From Prolixibacteraceae bacterium (GTDB taxonomy: Bacteria; Bacteroidota; Bacteroidia; Bacteroidales; Prolixibacteraceae), in NCBI GenBank assembly GCA_014380255.1, contig JACMKG010000445.1:1-9301 (forward strand): 9,301 bases of DNA. Direction: 5' to 3'. A program made the position numbers and the translations under genes. Below the pieces are notes generated by a model. It did no database searches. It had not been told where the DNA came from and saw nothing but the letters and a program-made list of their open reading frames with translations. Shown here in pieces: positions 1 through 7,212 of this stretch (its first letter is position 1; each line of letters begins with the position of its first letter).

Positions 1-216
1 ACTTAACCGCTAGCATCTTATACCGCCTGTGATCGAAGCATTTCTTGCCAGCCGCTAGCAGCCAGCAGCCATGATTTGCTATTTACACTTCCTGTTTAAG
101 TTACCAGTTTTTTAATTCTTGCAACTTGTTCTATTTAAGGCAAAGTTATAAGTATTATGCTTATTATTGAATGAGTGACCACTCTTTTTTTCGCATCTCT
201 TAGCAAATGGAAGCGA

Positions 217-275
217 TAATATCTCAGTGTCCTTTGTGGTAAAGCCTTTTTACCACAAAGGACACTGAGATATTA
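217..275. repeat. Perfect 27-bp inverted repeat (hairpin)
   Basis: Positions 217-243 are exactly complementary to 249-275, leaving a 5-nt loop (GCCTT at 244-248). The arms contain TGTCCTTTGTGGTAAA and its complement. Twenty-seven uninterrupted Watson-Crick pairs cannot be chance, so this is a genuine hairpin element. Sequences of the CTTTGTGG/CCACAAAG kind are, to my knowledge, dispersed palindromes in several bacterial phyla, including Bacteroidota. It has no T-tract directly after it and no gene close enough to name it a terminator. Confidence 0.9.
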
Positions 276-307
276 CACAAAAGGAACAAGAAAAATAATC
301 TGTGTGC

Positions 308-442
308 GAGGGGGTGCTAAAACCCCGCCTGCCGCGGGCAGGAAGTTCAGGATGACGCTTCGAACATCTATATTGTATGCCCGAAGCGATCTGAAATACG
401 CTCGATCGAAGCGTCATCCCGAACTTGTTTCGGGACCCCCTC
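308..442. repeat. Composite palindromic repeat element
   Basis: Nested inverted repeats are visible. The outer arms are GAGGGGGT (308-315) and ACCCCCTC (435-442). The inner 21-nt arms, 343-363 and 406-426, pair with one mismatch (349 with 420). Two small hairpins sit inside: CCTGCC/GGGCAGG near 328-342, and CCCGAA/TTCGGG at 418-434. The motif GTCATCCCGAACTTGTTTCG resembles a palindrome often scattered through bacterial genomes. It looks like an interspersed noncoding repeat with a second hairpin inserted in its left half. I see no transposase. Confidence 0.8.
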
Positions 443-651
443 TGATACTTTTTTTTCTTAAGTATATCAACAATAGCCAAATAATTAAAAAAACAGACAA
501 AACGAAGTTAATGCCTATGCGAATTCTCGGGAAAGGACTGTTTATCCGCTATGGTGGCGGAATGGAGCATTGCGCTGTTCTTTACTTTCCTGTTTCTTTG
601 GTCTTACCTCTACTATATCTTGTCTTTCGTCTTATTTTTCCTGCTTTAGAT

Positions 652-733
652 ACCCATTGGTAACTCATTGGTAACCTTTCTGTATCTGTGGTTACAGAAA
701 GGTTACTGATGGGTTACTGATGGGTTACTGATG
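652..733. repeat. 33-bp RNA stem merging into an 11-bp tandem repeat
   Basis: As RNA, 652-684 pairs with 693-725 without interruption over 33 positions. The central 14 pairs (671-684 with 693-706) are pure Watson-Crick, and five G-U pairs lie further out. The loop is 8 nt (685-692). The right arm is itself a tandem repeat of GGTTACTGATG, three units at 701-733. The left arm contains the matching pair of TTGGTAAC units. No gene is adjacent, and no T-tract marks it as a terminator. Confidence 0.75.
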
Positions 734-829
734 GTGGCAAAGTACAGGGAATGCCGGACGGATGATCATAGGTTGGTAAATCTTCTTTATGAAGGGAGCG
801 ATCTGCACTTTCATGTGTATCTATTTTTG

Positions 830-872
830 AAACACACGCCCAGTTATGCGGGGTGTGTTTACTTTTAATTTA
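830..872. terminator. Possible terminator-like hairpin
   Basis: AAACACAC (830-837) pairs with GTGTGTTT (853-860). After one mismatch, CC (839-840) pairs with GG (850-851). The T-rich ACTTTTAATTT follows on the plus strand, and ATTTTTG precedes it, so it could act in either direction. No gene is attached to it in this window, so the function is only a guess from shape. Confidence 0.35.
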
Positions 873-1120
873 GTTAAAGTTGTTTATAATCATCCCCCTG
901 TGTGTGTTAATATACCATTGACACGAACGTTTCTAATAGATAAGAGACCCCCAAAAAGGGTTTTTAAGGCAAAGTAATGAGGTTTTGCTCCGTGCTGATT
1001 AACAAGGAAATCTCAGAATAATCAGTGCTTCGCAAACATCTTGCTATTAAGTCCTCTCGGCTTGAACCGAACATCAAAATAAATCACCCCATGAGATGAA
1101 ATCCAGCCCAGGTTAGTATC

Positions 1121-1255
1121 ACCGCTAACGCGGCTTTGTGTGGGTAGTATGCCATTCTACCATACTATGACCGCTAACGCGGCTATCAAGGTGCGTAGCA
1201 CTGTCATTATGGTAGAACCAAGCTGATAGCACGGCTTTTCAGGTGCGCAGCACTG
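1121..1255. repeat. Cluster of degenerate ~50-bp repeat units
   Basis: ACCGCTAACGCGGCT occurs twice exactly (1121-1135 and 1170-1184), each copy containing a CCGC-taac-GCGG mini-hairpin. A 24-nt sequence at 1180-1203 recurs with about four changes at 1232-1255, with the core GGTGCGTAGCACTG versus GGTGCGCAGCACTG. Inverted matches are also present: TAGTATG (1145-1151) with CATACTA (1161-1167), and TTCTACCATA (1155-1164) with TATGGTAGAA (1209-1218). Together they suggest three degenerate units. No Cas genes and no regular spacers are present, so this is not a CRISPR array. Confidence 0.65.
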
Positions 1256-1307
1256 ACAGGAAAGAAGAACATGTGTTTGCTATAAAGTAGGGAATAACTG
1301 CTGCTTC

Positions 1308-2171
1308 TTATGGCTTCAGCACGTATTTGGAATACAGTACCTTGCCACCGTATAGTGACAGCTCATTTTCAGCACGTTCTATCTTCCATCCATAATACTC
1401 TTTGTCGTAAATAAAAAGCTTGTCTTTACTTTGTTCGATGGTATAAAGAAGGAAATCCTTTCGTCTACGATCCAAAAACACCCGGATAGTCAAATGATCA
1501 TCAGACAGGCTGATGATATAATCATCCTCCAGGTTCAGCTCATTTCCAGTCAGGATATACTCTTCTTTGTACCTTCTTTTGTTCAGATAAAAATGCTGAT
1601 TATCCAACCGATGAATGACATCCCACGTTCTCCTTTTGCCAGAGTAGGTCAATGTGCTGTCTGTTTCGACGATGGCATAATTCATCCTGTTTTTATAGAA
1701 GTAAGCGATGCTGTCGGCACCTGCTTCACGGTGATACCGATAACGGGCTTTCCTCTCCGGTGAATTGCTGATCTTTAACGTATCCTTATAAAACAGGTAG
1801 CCTGTAACTCCTTTATTTTTCCTGGGATTGTTGATCTTTTGTAGTTCGAAGTTTTTATCTGAAGAAAAATTCAGCAGATCATCTATTCGAAGGCACAGAT
1901 TTTCATTCAGGTCATAAAACAAGCCATTGCCCAGATCAAAACCAAGCGGATGATATGAGACTTCTTCATTCTTTTTGACCGAATCATTTACATTCTTTTC
2001 CTCTGTTTGCCGGATGATATCTATTCTTAGCTCGTTCATTTCACTGGAAGGTTTCAGCATCAACGGATCAAAAGCAACTTTTTCAAGGTTTTTTATCTCT
2101 CTTACCTGAAGAGTTGCACAAGAGGTGCATAGTAAACCGATTAAGAGCAAGCAACAGGTTGAATGTTTCAT
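1308..2171 (-). CDS. Predicted lipoprotein of unknown function
   Basis: I do not recognise this 287-residue protein. The N-terminus (MKHSTCC, then a hydrophobic stretch of about 8 residues and LLCTSC) looks like a lipoprotein signal peptide with the acylated cysteine at position 18. The -3 residue is Cys rather than the usual Leu, so the lipobox is imperfect. The mature part is polar and rich in Lys, Glu, Asn and Tyr. No further membrane segment is visible. Short alternating stretches in the C-terminal half (such as DDYIISLSDDHLTIRVFL) suggest beta structure. The ATG has no Shine-Dalgarno sequence ahead of it, as is usual in Bacteroidota. A minus-strand promoter lies about 75 bp upstream, and the gene is divergent from the methionine operon. 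No obvious terminator follows the stop codon. Confidence 0.75.
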   Translation of the reverse strand: MKHSTCCLLLIGLLCTSCATLQVREIKNLEKVAFDPLMLKPSSEMNELRIDIIRQTEEKNVNDSVKKNEEVSYHPLGFDLGNGLFYDLNENLCLRIDDLLNFSSDKNFELQKINNPRKNKGVTGYLFYKDTLKISNSPERKARYRYHREAGADSIAYFYKNRMNYAIVETDSTLTYSGKRRTWDVIHRLDNQHFYLNKRRYKEEYILTGNELNLEDDYIISLSDDHLTIRVFLDRRRKDFLLYTIEQSKDKLFIYDKEYYGWKIERAENELSLYGGKVLYSKYVLKP

Positions 2172-2246
2172 AAACCAGGTATTAATAAAACCAATAAAAG
2201 GGGCTGAGTATAGGATGCAATCCGTTCAGCCTTTGCCAATTGCATT

Positions 2247-2277
2247 CAAAGCTAAAGCATATGTTCATAAATACAAG
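2247..2277 (-). promoter_or_regulatory. Bacteroidota-type promoter of the lipoprotein gene
   Basis: Read on the minus strand, CTTG (2277-2274) is followed after 19 bp by TAGCTTTG (2254-2247). The latter fits the -7 consensus TAnnTTTG exactly; the upstream box matches TTTG at three of four positions. Transcription would start near 2240, giving a leader of about 70 nt before the ATG at 2171. Confidence 0.6.
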
Positions 2278-2408
2278 TGATTTGATTCATTTTATTGTTA
2301 AAATCTTTACTAAAGACGAATATTCTGAGAACTGACTCATCAAAAGGAGGCATCTTCGGCTGTTAACGATAACTTAATGTCAACTTACCTAAACTTTTTC
2401 TAATAAAT

Positions 2409-2439
2409 TTTGTCTATTTCTAAAAACTGTTTATGTTTG
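2409..2439 (+). promoter_or_regulatory. Bacteroidota-type promoter of the methionine operon
   Basis: TTTG (2409-2412), 19 bp, then TATGTTTG (2432-2439) matches the known Bacteroidota primary-sigma consensus (TTTG, 19-21 bp, TAnnTTTG) at every fixed position. The start should fall near 2444-2447. That is about 20 nt before the Met-rich leader ORF and about 200 nt before the aspartokinase-like gene, so the leader ORF lies at the 5' end of the transcript. Confidence 0.8.
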
Positions 2440-2465
2440 CACTCAATCGAATCAAAGAAACAAGG

Positions 2466-2594
2466 ATGAAATATTCTGCAAGATATAGCGCTCTCAGCAC
2501 TTCCCATCTCATGGGTTGCAGAATTTCTATGATGTGCTTCATGCCTATGATAATGCGCCGGCCTTCAAGCGGTGTGATGAATCATATCGCCTGA
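2466..2594 (+). CDS. Met-rich leader peptide (candidate attenuator ORF)
   Basis: A 42-codon ORF starts with ATG about 20 nt after the predicted transcription start and ends with TGA (2592-2594). Eight residues are Met; codons 22-30 read MMCFMPMIM, five Met in nine (2529-2555). Such a run of one amino acid's codons just ahead of genes for that amino acid's pathway is the hallmark of leader peptides that sense charged tRNA, here Met-tRNA. The peptide has no signal sequence and no domain; its translation, not its product, is likely to matter. The 5' part overlaps one hairpin and the last twelve codons overlap another. There is no spaced Shine-Dalgarno sequence; AAGG abuts the ATG. Translation is inferred from sequence only. 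Confidence 0.65.
   Translation: MKYSARYSALSTSHLMGCRISMMCFMPMIMRRPSSGVMNHIA
2473..2524 (+). promoter_or_regulatory. Upstream leader hairpin
   Basis: ATTCTGCA (2473-2480) pairs perfectly with TGCAGAAT (2517-2524). Inside it, CCCAT (2503-2507) pairs with ATGGG (2511-2515) around a 3-nt loop. It lies over the first half of the leader ORF and ends five bases before the Met cluster. It may be a pause hairpin that keeps polymerase and ribosome in step. That role is inference. Confidence 0.5.
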
Positions 2595-2600
2595 AGGCTG
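2559..2600 (+). promoter_or_regulatory. Long leader hairpin, candidate attenuator
   Basis: The arms 2559-2578 and 2581-2600 can form about 19-20 pairs around a TGAA loop (2578-2581), with one A-C mismatch (2568 with 2591) and a few G-U pairs. The outer GCCTTCA/TGAAGGC is perfect. The 5' arm begins four bases after the last clustered Met codon, so a ribosome stalled there would cover it. No U-tract follows directly (TCCTCCCA comes next), and the leader stop codon lies in the 3' arm. Whether it ends transcription in the usual way is therefore uncertain. A competing weaker hairpin, GCGCC (2555-2559) with GGTGT (2571-2575), is possible. Confidence 0.6.
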
Positions 2601-2646
2601 TCCTCCCAATAAACAAGTATCCAATTTTACTATTTAATTTTTGATC

Positions 2647-5321
<2,675 letters not shown>

Positions 5322-5336
5322 TTTTGTAATCCTTTT

Positions 5337-5378
5337 TCCGGAACCTTGGTATAAAGCTGAGGTTCCGGATCAATCTTT
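5337..5378 (+). terminator. Intrinsic terminator after metY
   Basis: TCCGGAACCTT pairs with GAGGTTCCGGA: 5337-5347 with 5359-5369, with one G-U pair at the inner end. The loop is 11 nt, and ATCAATCTTTT follows. It lies 15 bp after the metY stop and marks the likely end of the two-gene unit. metA would then need readthrough or its own promoter. Confidence 0.8.
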
Positions 5379-5386
5379 TAAAGCTG

Positions 5387-5412
5387 CTGGCTATTGGCTA
5401 CTGGCTACTGGC
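5387..5412. repeat. 7-bp tandem repeat (CTGGCTA)
   Basis: CTGGCTA, TTGGCTA, CTGGCTA and a partial CTGGC follow each other. A related GCTAGCGGCTAGCAG stands at 5462-5476. Its complement (GCCGCTAGC) occurs at 51-59, within the similar stretch at 47-70. These seem to be scattered members of one simple heptamer family in intergenic DNA. The stretch between metY and metA otherwise shows only the terminator. I found no TTTG/TAnnTTTG promoter at correct spacing before metA. Confidence 0.6.
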
Positions 5413-5507
5413 AAGAAGTGCTCTGATCAAGGACAGTGAATACTGATAGGAGCTTGGTTTTGCTAGCGGCTAGCAGTTTGAGTTTATGAATTAAAAATAC
5501 TGACATC

Positions 5508-6449
5508 ATGCCTATTAATGTTCCAGATCGGTTACCGGCAATCAAGCTGCTCCAGGAGGAGAATATATTTATCATGAACGAGTCGCGTGCCGCGCACCAG
5601 GATATTCGTCCCTTGAAGATTCTTGTTGTCAACCTGATGCCTGTCAAGATTACCACTGAAACAGATCTCATCCGTTTGCTTTCGAATACCCCTTTGCAGT
5701 TGGAAGTTGAGTTTCTGCGGATGAAAGGCCATAATTCAAAGAACACGCCGGATGTGCACATGAAAGCCTTTTACAAGACTTTCGACCAGCTGAAATCCCA
5801 CAATTACGATGGGATGATCTTTACAGGAGCCCCTGTTGAGATGCTACCCTTTGAAGACGTGACCTACTGGAAGGAACTGACCGATATCTTTGACTGGTCC
5901 AAGAAGCATGTTACCTCTACCCTCTTTATCTGCTGGGCGGCACAGGCTGGCATGTATCATTTCTACGGGGTTCCCAAGTATATCCTTCCGCATAAGATGT
6001 TCGGGGTGTTTAAACATCGCAATATAAATAGCCAGCTACCCATATTCAGGGGCTTTGATGATGAGTATTACGTTCCTCATTCACGGCATACTGAAGTATT
6101 GGAAGCAGATATTGAAAAGGTAAAGGAATTGAATGTGGTATCTAAATCAGAAGCGTCGGGAGTCAATGTTGTGATGACCAAGGATGGGCGCCAGTTCTTT
6201 ATCACGGGCCATTCGGAGTATTCGAGGTATACGCTGGATACGGAATACAAGCGCGATGTGAGCAAGAATTTGCCTATTCATGTGCCGGCCAATTACTACC
6301 CGGAGAATGACCCTTCGCAGGAGCCGACCATGCGCTGGCGTGGCCATGCCAACCTTTTGATATCCAATTGGCTGAATTACTACGTATACCAGGAGACACC
6401 CTACAACCTGGAAGAGCCGATGCCTTTTGATATCGATTTCCAGATATAA
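5508..6449 (+). CDS. metA: Homoserine O-acyltransferase, probably acetyl-CoA type
   Basis: This cytoplasmic enzyme activates the hydroxyl of homoserine for methionine synthesis. The 313-residue sequence lines up with E. coli MetA from [11 protein letters not shown] to the NWLNYYVYQ end, so the start is secure. Cys142 (FICWAAQA) is the nucleophile; His235 and Glu237 (TGHSEY) complete the active site. GAPVE places Glu at position 111. In characterised MetA proteins, Gly111 goes with succinyl-CoA and Glu111 with acetyl-CoA. I therefore infer a homoserine O-acetyltransferase despite the usual succinyltransferase name. This agrees with metY just upstream, whose substrate is O-acetylhomoserine. A short tail (about 298-313) extends past the E. 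coli-like core. A terminator separates it from metY, and no clear promoter is visible in the 186-bp gap. Confidence 0.93.
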   Translation: MPINVPDRLPAIKLLQEENIFIMNESRAAHQDIRPLKILVVNLMPVKITTETDLIRLLSNTPLQLEVEFLRMKGHNSKNTPDVHMKAFYKTFDQLKSHNYDGMIFTGAPVEMLPFEDVTYWKELTDIFDWSKKHVTSTLFICWAAQAGMYHFYGVPKYILPHKMFGVFKHRNINSQLPIFRGFDDEYYVPHSRHTEVLEADIEKVKELNVVSKSEASGVNVVMTKDGRQFFITGHSEYSRYTLDTEYKRDVSKNLPIHVPANYYPENDPSQEPTMRWRGHANLLISNWLNYYVYQETPYNLEEPMPFDIDFQI

Positions 6450-6526
6450 GAAATGTTGAATGTTGAATGGTAAATGTTGAATGGATTTAGGGGTAGATTA
6501 TCGATTGGCGATTTTAACCATATAAC

Positions 6527-6725
6527 AATTTACCATTAGACAATTTACTATTTACTATTTCTGCATTGATCATCGTATTAGCCATTCCGTCTGCAACAAC
6601 ATTATCTCTTTGCACAACACCTTTCGCGGACGGGGTGTCGCCTCGGTATTGCCTTGTTACTAAGGTTAAAATAATCAAAAAGTAAGATTTTCTCTTTTCA
6701 AACTTACCGGGTATCATCTGCTCTG
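6527..6725 (+). repeat. Long direct repeat, copy 1
   Basis: These 199 bases recur at 6885-7083 with about 11 substitutions and no insertion or deletion (roughly 94% identity). An internal inverted pair CCGTCTGC (6587-6594) / GCGGACGG (6626-6633) could form an 8-bp stem with a 31-nt loop. One plus-strand frame, beginning around SALIIVLAIPSA and ending CLVTKVK-IKK then TAA, is open in both copies. It has no convincing start in this copy. Confidence 0.9.
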
Positions 6726-6743
6726 AACATGGGATTAGTCATT

Positions 6744-6791
6744 CCGTCCGCAACTAGGTTATGGCCCTGAGGAAAAATAGGACGCGGACGG
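6744..6791 (+). repeat. Third, diverged repeat unit with CCGTCCGC hairpin
   Basis: The 21 bases from 6734 (ATTAGTCATTCCGTCCGCAAC) match the core of both long repeats with two changes. A perfect inverted pair CCGTCCGC (6744-6751) / GCGGACGG (6784-6791) is present at nearly the same arm spacing as in the long copies. The rest has diverged. Conservation of the two arms rather than the loop suggests that the stem is the kept feature. Confidence 0.6.
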
Positions 6792-6884
6792 TCGGGGGTA
6801 TCGGGGTTAATGTTTTCTATTGACAGGAATTGCCTACGGCAAAAGGCTTTGCACTTTCAGCCATCTAACATTCAACCATCCAAT

Positions 6885-7083
6885 AATTTACGATTAGACG
6901 ATTTACTATTTACTATTTCTGCATTGATCATCGTATTAGCCATTCCGTCTGCAACAACATTCTCTCTTTGCACAACACCTTTTGCGGACGGCTTTTCGCA
7001 TCGTTATTGCCTTGTTACTAAGGTTAAAATGATCAAAAAGTAAGATTTTCTCTTTTCAAACTTACCGGGTATCATCTGATCTG
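6885..7083 (+). repeat. Long direct repeat, copy 2
   Basis: This copy matches 6527-6725 at a constant offset of 358. Its inverted pair is CCGTCTGC (6945-6952) / GCGGACGG (6984-6991). The open frame at 6810-7043 spans most of this copy. I treat it as repeat-derived, since the part before the repeat reads from simple-sequence DNA. Confidence 0.9.
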
Positions 7084-7100
7084 TAATTTAACGATTGGAA

Positions 7101-7177
7101 CCCATGCCCCATGCCCCATGCCCTTAACCATTCAACCATCCAACCATCTAACCATTCAACCATCCAACCATCCAACC
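7101..7177. repeat. 7-bp and 8-bp tandem arrays
   Basis: CCCATGC is repeated three times (7101-7121). Six units of the pattern ATYYAACC (ATTCAACC, ATCCAACC or ATCTAACC) then follow at 7130-7177. The 8-bp pattern continues into CTTCAACATTTACC, and its complement appears just after metA as ATGTTGAATG. It also appears in part at 6861-6885 between the long repeats. Confidence 0.8.
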
Positions 7178-7212
7178 TTCAACATTTACCATTTAACATT
7201 TAAAATTTCTTC

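Larger units (their letters stand above)
1..1307. other. Repeat-rich intergenic region without a credible gene
   Basis: I see no convincing protein gene here. The open frames that cross it run through palindromic repeats, and their translations look like repeat DNA rather than protein. The content is a series of inverted and tandem repeats, listed separately. A lone CAAAGTTA at 141-148 reads as a TAnnTTTG -7 box on the minus strand, but no partner TTTG box lies at the right distance. It could only weakly hint at a leftward gene beyond the left edge. Positions 47-70 hold a GCTAGC/GCCAGCAGCC-rich stretch related to the motif near 5387-5476. ACCC-AAAAA-GGGT followed by five T at about 947-965 is a very weak terminator-like hairpin. 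No tRNA or rRNA was recognised. Confidence 0.6.
6450..7212. other. Repeat-filled gap between convergent genes
   Basis: This 763-bp stretch separates the stops of metA (plus) and the beta-barrel gene (minus). It contains the two long direct repeats, a third diverged unit and tandem arrays listed separately. An imperfect inverted repeat of about 33 bp (6451-6484 with 7176-7208, sharing CAACATTTACCATT) lies at the two outer ends, almost touching the stop codons. The open frames here sit wholly or largely in repeats and I do not call them genes. No classical T-tailed terminator was found for either gene. Confidence 0.6.

Noticed and set aside
250..480. 76-codon minus-strand open frame
   Set aside because: It covers the same palindromes and has no promoter or protein-like composition.
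304..663. 119-codon plus-strand open frame
   Set aside because: It runs through the palindromic element at 308-442 and the start of the 652-725 stem; the protein looks like translated repeat DNA.
1121..1255. CRISPR-like array
   Set aside because: Only two or three degenerate copies, no uniform spacers and no cas genes.
1431..1763. 110-codon plus-strand frame opposite the lipoprotein gene
   Set aside because: A shadow of the minus-strand gene, which has a signal peptide and a promoter.
5458..5480. Promoter for metA from TTTG at 5459-5462 and TAGCAGTTTG at 5471-5480
   Set aside because: The lower box has two extra bases between TA and TTTG, and the spacing is far too short for the Bacteroidota consensus.
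6514..6717. 67-codon minus-strand open frame
   Set aside because: It lies wholly within or at the edge of repeat copy 1; no independent support.
6810..7043. 77-codon plus-strand open frame with a hydrophobic stretch
   Set aside because: It lies mostly in direct repeat copy 2, and its N-terminal part comes from simple-sequence DNA. The shared frame in copy 1 lacks a good start. It is kept only as a remark in the repeat entries.
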